Assembly (NCBI GenBank): GCA_019635695.1
Contig: JAHBYZ010000011.1
Coordinates: 51,336 to 115,335 of the forward strand
Direction: 5' to 3'
Source of the DNA: Rhizobiaceae bacterium
GTDB taxonomy: Bacteria > Pseudomonadota > Alphaproteobacteria > Rhizobiales > Rhizobiaceae
DNA length: 64,000 bases
Positions 1 to 8,181 of this stretch are shown one piece after another. The notes beneath the pieces were generated by a model that was not told the DNA's origin, made no database searches, and was given only the letters and a program-made list of their open reading frames with translations. A program made the translations under genes and the position numbers. How positions within the stretch are numbered: position 1 is the first letter of the stretch; each line of letters starts with the position of its first letter.

Positions 1-736
1 AGAACTTGCCCGGCGGGATCCGGAAGACGTCCGGATCCTTGGCGTCGTCGATGTAGTAGAGAAGCAGCGCGTTCGGGGTCAGGTTCTTCTGGGCGCCTTC
101 GCCGGTGAAGGCGCCCTGCAGCAGCAGCATCACGGTATTCTCGTCGGCATCGGCGCCGCGGAACATGATGATACCGGCATCGACCATGGCGTTGCTGATC
201 ACCGTCGCCGGCACGTAGCCCTGCGAATTGAAGTAACCCTGCAGGATGTTGCCGCCGGAAAACAGGCGCTCGGGGGTCAGCGTCGGATCGGTCTGCGCCG
301 ACCAGGCCACCGCGACCTGGATCAGCGCTTTCGACTGGTAGCCGAATATGTAGGAGACGCTGCCGATACCGGCGCCCTCGAACAGGTCAGGCACCAGCAC
401 GCTGATAAGCTTGGTCTTTTCCGCAAGGTTGTCCTGCGTGACGATGCGACCGGCGATCTCCTTGCCGAAATCGGCCTCGATCGCCGCGCGAACGGCGGCC
501 TCGTCCATTCCGAACCGAGCGGAGCGAAAGCCCGTCAGGTCGACCGGCGCGGCCGGCCCGCCGGGCACGGCGCCCGCGGCGGGAGGCTGTGCGCCCGCCG
601 CCTGCGCAATCTGTTCGCCCTGAGCAGGGGCGGCCTGCTGCCGGTCGCCCTTGCCGGCGGCGGAGGACGCTTCGCCGGTCGCGAGGGCACTCAGCGCAAC
701 GGCTGCGGCTAGCACGGCGAGGTTTCGGATCATCAT
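1..736 (-). CDS. Exported hypothetical protein, truncated by the window edge
   Basis: The reading frame runs from the ATG at 736 off the left end, giving about 245 residues with no stop. Residues 1-25 look like a Sec signal peptide (Met-Met-Ile-Arg, then an Ala/Leu/Val-rich stretch). A low-complexity Ala/Gln/Pro/Gly linker follows to about residue 65, then a compact domain opening with a Gly-Phe-Arg-Ser-Ala-Arg-Phe-Gly motif. The start overlaps the stop of the SapC gene in an ATGA arrangement, so the two are translationally coupled. A second ATG at 733 is possible. I do not recognise a characterised family. It is probably a periplasmic or surface-associated protein. The C-terminus lies outside the window. 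Confidence 0.6.
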   Translation of the reverse strand, partial: MMIRNLAVLAAAVALSALATGEASSAAGKGDRQQAAPAQGEQIAQAAGAQPPAAGAVPGGPAAPVDLTGFRSARFGMDEAAVRAAIEADFGKEIAGRIVTQDNLAEKTKLISVLVPDLFEGAGIGSVSYIFGYQSKALIQVAVAWSAQTDPTLTPERLFSGGNILQGYFNSQGYVPATVISNAMVDAGIIMFRGADADENTVMLLLQGAFTGEGAQKNLTPNALLLYYIDDAKDPDVFRIPPGKF

Positions 737-1482
737 GCGTCCAACCCTCGCCGCTCGGCGTCGAGCTTGGCGCTCAAACGACCGATAGCCCCCATGCTGA
801 CCAGCTGCGCATAGATTGCAGGCAGCGCGCGCGCCTTGCGCAGCTCCTCGAATTTCTTGGCCGAAAGGGCGTTGAGCTTGTCTTCGTCGATGGCCAGCAG
901 TCCGTGCAGCGTCGTGGCCGCGCCCTGCGACTTGACGTCGATCGTAACCGGCTTCAGCAGTTCCATGCGCTGGATGAGGTCGCAGAATTCGTCCGAGCGC
1001 TGGCTGGCTTCGAAATAGGCATTGACGAAGCCGACCTGGCTGTCGAGGTAAGCGGTCTGCCCCTCGCCCTCGAAGAAGGCCTCGCCGCGTTCCTCGTTCA
1101 GTCCCTCGTAGGACTGATCGATGCACACGACAGGGTCGGAGCCTTCGATGTCGCCGCGGATAAAGGGATAGCGGCGCAGGAAGGCCGGAACATAGCCGCC
1201 ATCCCACAGGCCCTCCTGCGTAACCAGAAGGTTCTGCCCCGCACGCAGGCCGACCACGAACACGGCGGTCGGGCGCTGCGGTCCCGGCAGGAAAACGATC
1301 GCGAGATCGCGGCAGGCCGCAGTGAATTCGTCGGCAACCGCCGGCACGAACTGGGTCGCCTCTGCGAATGCGAAAGGCCGTCCGGCAGGCGCCAGACGCA
1401 TCGAGCGGTGGCGATTCCGGTCGAGCGGAACGATGTCCCGGTAGAACAGAGGATTGCTTGTAGCCACTTGCATACCCGCCAT
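733..1482 (-). CDS. SapC family protein
   Basis: The 249-residue product has the SapC-family layout: an N-terminal Asn-Pro-Leu-Phe-Tyr-Arg-Asp segment, a Pro-Leu-Asp-Arg-Asn-Arg-His block near residue 20, and a conserved middle region around the Phe-Ile-Arg-Gly-Asp motif. The family is named after an S-layer-associated Campylobacter gene, but its biochemical role in alphaproteobacteria is not settled. There is no signal peptide. A downstream ATG (residue 4, Met-Gln-Val-Ala) is an alternative start. The stop overlaps the start of the exported protein downstream (ATGA), so they probably form a two-gene unit. It reads away from the amino-acid island and seems unrelated to it. Confidence 0.8.
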   Translation of the reverse strand: MAGMQVATSNPLFYRDIVPLDRNRHRSMRLAPAGRPFAFAEATQFVPAVADEFTAACRDLAIVFLPGPQRPTAVFVVGLRAGQNLLVTQEGLWDGGYVPAFLRRYPFIRGDIEGSDPVVCIDQSYEGLNEERGEAFFEGEGQTAYLDSQVGFVNAYFEASQRSDEFCDLIQRMELLKPVTIDVKSQGAATTLHGLLAIDEDKLNALSAKKFEELRKARALPAIYAQLVSMGAIGRLSAKLDAERRGLDA

Positions 1483-1666
1483 GAGCGAACAGGCGCGGGG
1501 CGCCTCACGTGGCGGAACCTAGTCGCGTGCGGTCTTGAGGGTCAACGCAAGGAACCGGACTATTATTGGGAGGAATAGGAAGCGGCTACAGACGGTTAAC
1601 AGCCCTTGCTCGACCTGAAAGCGGTACCGGAGGCCTCTGCTTCGGCGCTTTTTCGTCCTGGCGATT

Positions 1667-2749
1667 CTACTCGAACATGGCGTGGAAAAACCTGCTCCCG
1701 AGCACCTCTGAGGGCGCGACGAGGGCGGGCACCCGCAGGCTTTGTTCCTGCAGAGCGCCCGCCCGAATCAGGTCGATGAGTGTGGCAGCGTGTGCCGCGC
1801 TCGCCTGCGCCAGCGCTCCGCGCTCCTCATGGCCCGTCCGGAGCCGGATGCGCCTCGAAAACTGCTCTTCGACCGATCGACCGGCCCGCTGGCCGCTGGC
1901 CCGAACATCGATGAGCACCACCTCGCCGCCGCCCGCCGGCAACCCGTTGCGCAGAACGGTTGCGAGCAGGTCCGGCCGCGACCGCAGCCCGAGATCGTCG
2001 AGAAGCAACTGCATGTAGTCGAGATGGCCGGGATGACGGATGGTCTTATAGACGAGATTGCGGGCATCCGGCCCTATCAGCTCCATGAGCGAGGCGACGC
2101 TTCCGGCCGTGAGGAAGGCTTCGAAGGGCGTACCCTCGAAAAGAAAATCCTCGCGGCGTGACAGCGGTGGCAAGGTCACCGCCAACCCGTTCTGCATGGC
2201 CGCGCAGGGCAGCGTGTACTCGGCGAGCAAGCCCTCGAGGTTCCAGATCAGCCCGTAGCCGAGCCGGTTGGTCTTGTGCGCGGGGATGGCCCCCACCCGG
2301 ATTTCCAGATCCCATCCGGGCTCCAGGCGGGACACCAGCTCATGCGCGACAGCGTCGACGAGACCAGGCGAGATGCCGCAGCCAGCGAGAAAGGCGCGCT
2401 CTGCGGGAGCGTTCGCGCCGGCCGCGCGGGTCTGCGCCGACACCTCGCTGAAATCGAGATAGTGCGTTCCTGCGCTAGCCGCTGCGGCCGCGACGTGCGG
2501 AACGAGCCGGTCGGGCGCGGCCGCGACGGCGACATCCGAAAGGGCCAACAGCCGGCCCACCTGTTCAGCGCGCGAGATATCGACATACAACGTTGCATGG
2601 CCGGCGGCAGCGGCCGCCGCCAGTGCCTCCTCCGTGCAGTCGGCCAGTGTCACCTCGTAGTCGCCGCTTCCCGCGAGCAGGCCGGCGAGGCTGAGCCCGA
2701 CCCGCCCTGCCCCGAAGATCGCTATCCTGCGCACCTGCCCGGGCTGCAT
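1667..2749 (-). CDS. Saccharopine/lysine dehydrogenase-like NAD(P)-dependent oxidoreductase
   Basis: The 360-residue product starts with a Rossmann nucleotide-binding motif (Ile-Phe-Gly-Ala-Gly-Arg-Val-Gly, about residues 10-17). The rest matches the saccharopine dehydrogenase / L-lysine dehydrogenase architecture, including the Lys-Thr-Ile-Arg-His-Pro-Gly-His segment around residue 235 that resembles the Lys-Thr-x-Arg-Tyr-Pro-Gly-His motif of lysine dehydrogenases. The family makes or breaks secondary amines or deaminates lysine-type epsilon-amines; carboxynorspermidine dehydrogenase is another relative. It is the last gene of the amino-acid operon, 8 nt after the ABC ATPase. The substrate is not known; a lysine-like or opine-like amino acid fits the context. 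Confidence 0.75.
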   Translation of the reverse strand: MQPGQVRRIAIFGAGRVGLSLAGLLAGSGDYEVTLADCTEEALAAAAAAGHATLYVDISRAEQVGRLLALSDVAVAAAPDRLVPHVAAAAASAGTHYLDFSEVSAQTRAAGANAPAERAFLAGCGISPGLVDAVAHELVSRLEPGWDLEIRVGAIPAHKTNRLGYGLIWNLEGLLAEYTLPCAAMQNGLAVTLPPLSRREDFLFEGTPFEAFLTAGSVASLMELIGPDARNLVYKTIRHPGHLDYMQLLLDDLGLRSRPDLLATVLRNGLPAGGGEVVLIDVRASGQRAGRSVEEQFSRRIRLRTGHEERGALAQASAAHAATLIDLIRAGALQEQSLRVPALVAPSEVLGSRFFHAMFE

Positions 2750-2757
2750 GTGCGATC

Positions 2758-3540
2758 TCAGTGATTGAAACGGGAGACGAAGGCCGCCAGCCGCTCGTTG
2801 GAGGGATTGCGTATCGTTTCGTCCGGCCTGCCCTCGGTGACGATGCGGCCGCCGTCGAGGAACAAGACGCGGTCGGCAACGTCGGCAGCAAACGCCATCT
2901 CGTGAGTGACGATCGCCATCGTCATGCCGTCTTCCGCAAGCGAGCGGATCACCGTCAGCACCTCGCCAACCAGTTCGGGGTCAAGCGCGCTCGTGACCTC
3001 GTCCAGCAGCAGTACTTCCGGCCTCATGGCCAGCGCACGGGCGATGGCGACGCGCTGCTTCTGCCCGCCCGAAAGCTGGCTCGGATAGGCATTGCGCTTT
3101 TCCGCTAGCCCCACCTGCGCCAGCAGCACCTGCGCCTGCGCTTCGGCCTCGGCGCGCGGCGTACCGCACACCACGATCGGCCCCTCGGTCACGTTCTGCA
3201 GCGCCGTCTTGTGGGGGAACAGGTTGAAGTGCTGGAACACCATGCCGACATGCCGCCTCAAGGTGCCGAACCCGGTCGAATCGACGCTGTCGCGGAATTT
3301 CCGACCGATCCGCTGGCCGCGAAACGCCACCTCTCCCCCGGTCGGCACTTCCAGCATGTTGAGGCAGCGGATCAACGTCGACTTGCCCGAGCCTGACGGC
3401 CCGATCAGCGCCACCACCTCGCCGCGCCCGAGCGCGACGTCGACGCCCTTCAGCACCTCCAGCGTGCCGAAGGATTTTCGGATTCCGCGCCCCTCGAGCA
3501 CGACCTGCGAGCCATTTGACGCCAAGTCCATCTGGTTCAT
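2758..3540 (-). CDS. Polar amino-acid ABC transporter ATP-binding protein
   Basis: The 260-residue ATPase is of the GlnQ/HisP type. Walker A (Gly-Pro-Ser-Gly-Ser-Gly-Lys-Ser-Thr) is at residues 47-55, the Q-loop at Val-Phe-Gln-His-Phe-Asn (101-106), the signature Leu-Ser-Gly-Gly-Gln at 156-160 and Walker B Leu-Leu-Leu-Asp-Glu at 177-181, followed by the D-loop Ser-Ala-Leu-Asp. It energises uptake through the permease encoded 10 nt upstream. A second in-frame ATG at residue 4 is possible. The cognate binding protein is probably the one at 10562-11389. Family assignment is firm; the transported amino acid is not known. Confidence 0.92.
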   Translation of the reverse strand: MNQMDLASNGSQVVLEGRGIRKSFGTLEVLKGVDVALGRGEVVALIGPSGSGKSTLIRCLNMLEVPTGGEVAFRGQRIGRKFRDSVDSTGFGTLRRHVGMVFQHFNLFPHKTALQNVTEGPIVVCGTPRAEAEAQAQVLLAQVGLAEKRNAYPSQLSGGQKQRVAIARALAMRPEVLLLDEVTSALDPELVGEVLTVIRSLAEDGMTMAIVTHEMAFAADVADRVLFLDGGRIVTEGRPDETIRNPSNERLAAFVSRFNH

Positions 3541-3550
3541 GTCAGCCCCC

Positions 3551-4213
3551 TCAGTCGCTGACCCGCAGGCGCCGCTCGATCCAGTCGGCGACCTGCGTCA
3601 GCGGAAACAGCACCGCGATGTAGAGCGCGGCCATGACAGTGTAGGATTCGAGCGGCCGGTAGGTCTGTCCGTTCACGACGGCTGCCATGTAGGCGAGGTC
3701 GGCAACCGAAATGACCGACACCAGCGAGGTGTTCTTGAACTGGATCACCGACTGGTTGATGAACGCCGGCAGCATCCGCTTGAACGCCTGCGGCATGACG
3801 ATGCGCGACATCGACTGCCACGGGCTCATGCCGATCGCCGCGGCCGCCTCGCGCTGTCCTTTGTCAATGGAGAGGATGCCACCCCGGAATATCTCGGCGT
3901 AAAATGCGCCGACATAGAGCGACAAGGTCAGCATCGCGGCCACGCGGTTGTCAATCGACAGCCCGACCAGCAGCGGAAAGGCGTAGTAGAACCACAGCAA
4001 CTGCACCAGCAGCGGCGTGCAGCGGAATATCTCCTGGTAGATCCGCGCGATCACCGACAGGATTGTCCAGCCGGAAAGCCTTGCCGCGCAGACCAGCAGC
4101 CCTATGAGCACGCCAAAGGCGATCGAGCCGAAGGTGTAGACGACGGTCAGCCACAGCCCGTACAGGAACAGGTCCCAGTACTGCCACAACACGTCGAAGT
4201 CCCATCTATACAT
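3551..4213 (-). CDS. Polar amino-acid ABC transporter permease
   Basis: The 220-residue inner-membrane protein has about five hydrophobic segments. The EAA loop of the HisM/GlnP permease family (Glu-Ala-Ala-Ala-Ala-Ile-Gly-Met-Ser-Pro) lies around residues 127-136 and contacts the ATPase. Only one permease is encoded here, whereas many polar amino-acid importers have two different ones, so this system would use a homodimer or borrow a partner. It lies 49 nt downstream of the DapA-like gene and 10 nt upstream of the ATPase, in one minus-strand operon with the catabolic enzymes. Confidence 0.92.
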   Translation of the reverse strand: MYRWDFDVLWQYWDLFLYGLWLTVVYTFGSIAFGVLIGLLVCAARLSGWTILSVIARIYQEIFRCTPLLVQLLWFYYAFPLLVGLSIDNRVAAMLTLSLYVGAFYAEIFRGGILSIDKGQREAAAAIGMSPWQSMSRIVMPQAFKRMLPAFINQSVIQFKNTSLVSVISVADLAYMAAVVNGQTYRPLESYTVMAALYIAVLFPLTQVADWIERRLRVSD

Positions 4214-4262
4214 CCCGATCCCCTCTCACGGCTGCGCTCCCGGCTCGCGGCGTCATGCCCGT

Positions 4263-5195
4263 TCAGGCGCGCATCTTAACCCGGTCCGACGCCGGCATCG
4301 CCTGCGCCTTGCGATAGCGCTTCACCACGGCGGCGAGGCGGTCGAGATTGACCGGCTCCATTTCCGTGAGCGGCAGCCGCAGTTCGGCCGCCGCGTGGCC
4401 TTCGAGCGCCAGCGCCGCCTTCGCCGGAACCGGGTTCGGTTCTACGAACAGCATCTCCGTCAGCTCGGCCAGCCGCTCGTGAAGCGACAGCGCCTCGACA
4501 ACGTCCCCCGCCTGCCAGGCCCGCAGCAGTGAGACCACGCCTTCCGGAGCCACGTTGGAGACCACGCTCGTGACCCCGACTGCGCCGGCTGCCAGGAAGG
4601 CGAGCGTCAGCGCGTCGTCACCGGAATGGATGGCAAACTCGCCGCCGCAATGCCGTCGTATCCGCGTCACCCGCTCGACCGAGCCGCCTGCCTCCTTGAT
4701 GGCCACGATGTTGTCGTGCCTGGCCCGCAGCGTCGCGCAGGTTTCGGGCGCGATCTCCACACCGCAGCGGCCCGGCACGCTGTAGAGCATGATCGGCAGG
4801 TCGGTAGCCTCGGCCACCTCACTATAGTGCTGCAGCAATCCCGCTTGCGACGGTCTGTTGTAGTAGGGCGTCACCACCAGCAGCCCCTCGGCGCCCGCTG
4901 CCTGCGCGTGTTGCACCTTCTCTATGGTGGTGCGCGTGTCGTTGGTGCCCACTCCCGCGAAGACCGCCGCGCGACCGCGCGCGAGCCGCACGGTGCGGGC
5001 TACGATATCGTCGATCTCGTCCTGCCGCAGCGTGGCCGCCTCGCCCGTCGTTCCGGCCGCAACCAGCCCGGCGATGCCAGCGGCGAGCTGCCGCTCGACC
5101 AGTGCCTCGAAGGCAGCAATGTCCACCCTCCCGTCCTTGAACGGGGTCACCAGCGCGGTGAAAACGCCGTCGAGCCGTCGCACGTCGAATTGCAT
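4263..5195 (-). CDS. DapA-family (dihydrodipicolinate synthase-like) lyase
   Basis: The TIM-barrel protein of 310 residues is a DHDPS/N-acetylneuraminate lyase-family enzyme. It has the Thr-Thr pair (residues 49-50), Tyr112 in Thr-Pro-Tyr-Tyr-Asn, Tyr138, Arg143 in Val-Pro-Gly-Arg, and the Schiff-base lysine Lys167 in Ile-Lys-Glu-Ala. Arg143 is the residue that binds the aspartate-semialdehyde carboxylate in true DapA, so it resembles genuine DapA rather than a distant aldolase. I chose the ATG at 5195 because GGAGG sits 5 nt before it; the ATG at 5207 lacks such a site. Inside a catabolic amino-acid operon it is unlikely to be the housekeeping biosynthetic copy. It may act as an aldolase or a cyclic-imine deaminase. 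Confidence 0.85.
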   Translation of the reverse strand: MQFDVRRLDGVFTALVTPFKDGRVDIAAFEALVERQLAAGIAGLVAAGTTGEAATLRQDEIDDIVARTVRLARGRAAVFAGVGTNDTRTTIEKVQHAQAAGAEGLLVVTPYYNRPSQAGLLQHYSEVAEATDLPIMLYSVPGRCGVEIAPETCATLRARHDNIVAIKEAGGSVERVTRIRRHCGGEFAIHSGDDALTLAFLAAGAVGVTSVVSNVAPEGVVSLLRAWQAGDVVEALSLHERLAELTEMLFVEPNPVPAKAALALEGHAAAELRLPLTEMEPVNLDRLAAVVKRYRKAQAMPASDRVKMRA

Positions 5196-5208
5196 CGTCG
5201 CCTCCATG

Positions 5209-6609
5209 TCAGTCGATCACCACGCGCGTTTCCGACATCTCGCGGATCGCTATGCGCACGCCCTCGCGGCCAAGCCCGCTCGACTTGATGCCGCCGAACG
5301 GCACGTGCTCGGCGCGGAAGTCGGGCCCCTCATTGACCATCACGCCGCCGACGGCGAGGTCGCGCGAAAACTGCTTCACCAGCGCATGATCGTTGGTGAA
5401 GATGCCGGCCTGCAGCCCGTAGGCGCCGGCGTTGACCTCGGCGATGGCCGCCGCGGTACTTTCGAAACTGCGGATGGCGATGACCGGGCCAAAGGTCTCC
5501 TCGGCGATGATGGGCGCATCAACATCTAGTCCGGTCAGAACGGTCGGCTCGACCAGGGTGCCGTGGCGGCGGCCGCCTGCAAGCAGCCTCGCGCCACCCG
5601 CGAGTGTGGCCTCGATACGCGCGTCCACGAGGTGGGCCGCTGCCGCGTCGATCACCGGCCCCATGTCGGTCGCCTCGCTCGACGGGTCACCTGGCCTTAC
5701 GCTTGCGACCGCCGCCAGCAGCCGCTGCGTGAATTCGACCTCAATGTCGCGGTGCAGATAGAGCTTTTTCACCGCGGCACAGCTCTGCCCGGCGATCTCG
5801 AAGCGGTGGCCGACGGCCGTGGCAACAGCCTTTTCCAGATCCGCATCGGGCAGAACGAAGAGTGGGTCGTTGCCGCCCAACTCCATCAGACAGCGCACGA
5901 GGCCGCTGGCATTCTTCAGCGCGAGCCCGGCGGCCGGGCCGCCGGTGAACGAGAGCAGGTCGATCGGCGACCGCGCCAGCGCCAGCGCGACATCGGCGGC
6001 GCCATGCACGATCTGGAACAGCCCTTCCGGAAAGCCCGCTTCCGCCGCGAGCTGAGCGAGCCGCGCGGCAGCCAGGGGCGCCTTGGGCGAAGGCTTGGCC
6101 ACCACCGCATTGCCCGCCGCGATGGCCGGGCCGAGCTTGTGGCACAGGAGGTTGAGCGGATAGTTGAACGGCGTGACGGCGCCGACCACGCCGACCGGTT
6201 CGAAGGTGACAGTGGCGCGGCGGTCCACGCCGCCGGAGACGATGCCGCAATGCAGCACCTCACCGTCGAGGAAGGTGGCGGCGTCGCCCGACAGGCGCAG
6301 CGTGTTCTGCGCACGCCGCACCTCATTGCGCGCCTCACGGATGGTCTTGCCGACCTCCGCGCAAATGATGCCGGCGAGTTCCTCCGCATGGGCCGCGATG
6401 CGATCGGCCAGCCCGTTCAGCAGCGTACGCCGTTCAAACGGCGTTGAGCGCCGGAATGCTTGCTGCGCCTCGCGCGCCGACGCGACTGCGCGCGTGATTT
6501 CCTGCTGGGTCGACACCACCACTTCGCCAACCCGCGACCCGTCGAATGGACTGCGCACGACCACCGCTGGCGAAGTTTCGAAGGCAATGTTCGGGGCTGT
6601 AAGCATCAT
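5209..6609 (-). CDS. NAD(P)-dependent aldehyde dehydrogenase
   Basis: The 466-residue ALDH-superfamily enzyme oxidises an aldehyde to a carboxylate. Visible motifs are Pro-Phe-Asn-Tyr-Pro-Leu (cofactor site), the catalytic-Glu motif in the variant form Glu-Leu-Gly-Gly-Asn-Asp-Pro, and the catalytic Cys in Gly-Gln-Ser-Cys-Ala. The Asn-Asp variant is typical of the lactaldehyde/GapN-like/phosphonoacetaldehyde branch rather than the betaine-aldehyde branch. The reading frame stays open upstream to 6771, but the ATG at 6609 is preferred because it overlaps the previous stop (ATGA) and has a GGAAGGGAA site just before it. In context it probably oxidises a semialdehyde released by the flavin dehydrogenase or the DapA-like enzyme. 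Confidence 0.88.
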   Translation of the reverse strand: MMLTAPNIAFETSPAVVVRSPFDGSRVGEVVVSTQQEITRAVASAREAQQAFRRSTPFERRTLLNGLADRIAAHAEELAGIICAEVGKTIREARNEVRRAQNTLRLSGDAATFLDGEVLHCGIVSGGVDRRATVTFEPVGVVGAVTPFNYPLNLLCHKLGPAIAAGNAVVAKPSPKAPLAAARLAQLAAEAGFPEGLFQIVHGAADVALALARSPIDLLSFTGGPAAGLALKNASGLVRCLMELGGNDPLFVLPDADLEKAVATAVGHRFEIAGQSCAAVKKLYLHRDIEVEFTQRLLAAVASVRPGDPSSEATDMGPVIDAAAAHLVDARIEATLAGGARLLAGGRRHGTLVEPTVLTGLDVDAPIIAEETFGPVIAIRSFESTAAAIAEVNAGAYGLQAGIFTNDHALVKQFSRDLAVGGVMVNEGPDFRAEHVPFGGIKSSGLGREGVRIAIREMSETRVVID

Positions 6610-7934
6610 TTCCCTTCCTGCAGTTCGTCGTCGGCGGCGAGCGCCGCTATGGAAGCCGGCCGCAGCGGCCAGCGGTCGCGGCTGAGCGGTCCGCTGGCTC
6701 CCCCGTCGACCGCCGGCCGCGCCGCCGCCACCATGTCGCGCACTGCATCGGCGCAGAAGCGTCCCTGGCATAGCCCCATGCCGAAGCGTCCGTTGAGCTT
6801 GATCTCGCGCAGGCCCGGCGCGTCGGTTTCAGCCAGCATCAAGCGCAGATCGCCGACAGTGCGCCCCTCGCAACGGCACAGGATCGTGTCGTCCGGCAGC
6901 GCCGCGAGACCGTACCCGTCCACCGGACGGAAAAGCTCATGCAGGATCGCCTGCGCCCGCCGCTGACGTCCGATCTTGCGGTCGGCAGACCCGTCGCGCA
7001 CGGTTCCGGCGAGCATCGCTGCAACCTGCCGCGCAGCATGCCTGCCGTCGGCCACCGCGGCGCGGATGCCCAGCGCTTCCCGGCAATCGCCAGCGCGCAC
7101 GACGATCGGCTGCGCCTGCGTCTCGGCAGGCAGGCCGAATGCGTTTGGCCGGATACCGTCGTGCAGCGCCACAATATCGGCGGCAAACATCCGGCTCCCG
7201 CCGCCCGGCATCCGCACGGTCGCGCGGAGTCGGCCATCGCGCCGTTCAATGGCGGCGAGCGCCGAACCGCGTAACCACGGAACACGCGCCGAGGCCAGCC
7301 GCGCCAGATGCCGCGCTGCTTCCGCCACGAGGCCGGGGTGGGCGGCAAGGCGTAGTGCCGCACCCGGCCGCGCAAAGGGATTTCCGTTCTCGATGACAGC
7401 GACTGGCGGCCGGCCGAGCCGAATGAGATCGGCAGCCACCGCGACATTCAGCGGCCCGCTGCCGGCAATCAGGAGGTCGCCCGGCGGAACGCCGCCCGTC
7501 TCCTTGAGCAACATCTGCAGGCCGCCGGACGTCATCACGCCATCGAGCTGCCACCCGGGTCGCGGCAGGACGCGCTCGATCGCCCCGACGGCGATGACGA
7601 GGGCCCGTGCCTTGATCGAGCGGATCCGGCGCGCGGCACGATCGTCGAGCATGGCGATGCCATCGCTTTCGAGCCCGATGAAAACGTGGCCGAGTCGCTG
7701 TTCGACGCCGGCGCCGGCAAGTCCGCGCAGCAACCGCAGCCACTGGCGTTGTCCGCGCAGCTGCCGCGCGGAGCCGCCGACCGGCTGACGGTGATAGGCG
7801 CCGCCCAACGTAGGCCGCTGCTCGGCCAAAGCCACAGAAAGGCCGGCGCTCGCCAGCTCTGCCGCAGCGGCGACGCCGGCCGCCCCGCCGCCTATTACCA
7901 GCACGTCAAAGGACGAGATCGCCGGCTCAGCCAT
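6606..7934 (-). CDS. FAD-dependent amino-acid/opine dehydrogenase subunit (HcnB/LhpB/OoxA-like)
   Basis: The 442-residue flavoprotein starts with an FAD Rossmann motif (Val-Ile-Gly-Gly-Gly-Ala-Ala-Gly, about residues 13-20). It has a second nucleotide-binding region near residue 145 (Ile-Ala-Gly-Ser-Gly-Pro-Leu-Asn) and ends in a BFD-like iron-sulfur segment with Cys-Arg-Cys-Glu-Gly and later Gly-Leu-Cys-Gln-Gly-Arg-Phe-Cys. This is the alpha subunit of three-component dehydrogenases such as hydrogen cyanide synthase, D-hydroxyproline dehydrogenase and octopine/nopaline oxidase. The chosen ATG overlaps the 2Fe-2S subunit gene by 8 nt. Upstream extension to 8006 is only an open frame inside that gene. 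Confidence 0.85.
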   Translation of the reverse strand: MAEPAISSFDVLVIGGGAAGVAAAAELASAGLSVALAEQRPTLGGAYHRQPVGGSARQLRGQRQWLRLLRGLAGAGVEQRLGHVFIGLESDGIAMLDDRAARRIRSIKARALVIAVGAIERVLPRPGWQLDGVMTSGGLQMLLKETGGVPPGDLLIAGSGPLNVAVAADLIRLGRPPVAVIENGNPFARPGAALRLAAHPGLVAEAARHLARLASARVPWLRGSALAAIERRDGRLRATVRMPGGGSRMFAADIVALHDGIRPNAFGLPAETQAQPIVVRAGDCREALGIRAAVADGRHAARQVAAMLAGTVRDGSADRKIGRQRRAQAILHELFRPVDGYGLAALPDDTILCRCEGRTVGDLRLMLAETDAPGLREIKLNGRFGMGLCQGRFCADAVRDMVAAARPAVDGGASGPLSRDRWPLRPASIAALAADDELQEGK

Positions 7935-8181
7935 CTTCGTCCTCGACGGCCTTGATGTTGAGGTCGTCGCCCGCGGGTGTAAGACACGCTTCGACGATGG
8001 TGCCACCGACGCTCACGAGGCAGCTCTGACACGCGCCGATGCCGCAGAAATAGCGCAGCCGGCAGCCTGCGCCATCCTGGCCGAGCTGGAGCACGCCCGC
8101 GCGCATCAGTGCGCTGGCGACGCTCTCGCCGGGATGGAACGGGATCGTGGCGCCGCGCCACGCAAAGCTGCCCGTGGTCAT
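7927..8181 (-). CDS. (2Fe-2S)-binding small subunit (HcnA-like)
   Basis: This 84-residue protein has the plant-type ferredoxin-like signature of HcnA: Cys-Gly-Ile-Gly-Ala-Cys-Gln-Ser-Cys followed about 15 residues later by Ala-Cys-Leu-Thr-Pro, with an earlier Cys in Gly-Cys-Arg-Leu-Arg-Tyr. It would carry electrons between the flavin subunits encoded on either side. The ATG at 8181 overlaps the stop of the DAO-type gene (ATGA), and its own end overlaps the HcnB-like start, so the three subunits are translationally coupled. Length and motif spacing fit the family well. Confidence 0.85.
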   Translation of the reverse strand: MTTGSFAWRGATIPFHPGESVASALMRAGVLQLGQDGAGCRLRYFCGIGACQSCLVSVGGTIVEACLTPAGDDLNIKAVEDEDG

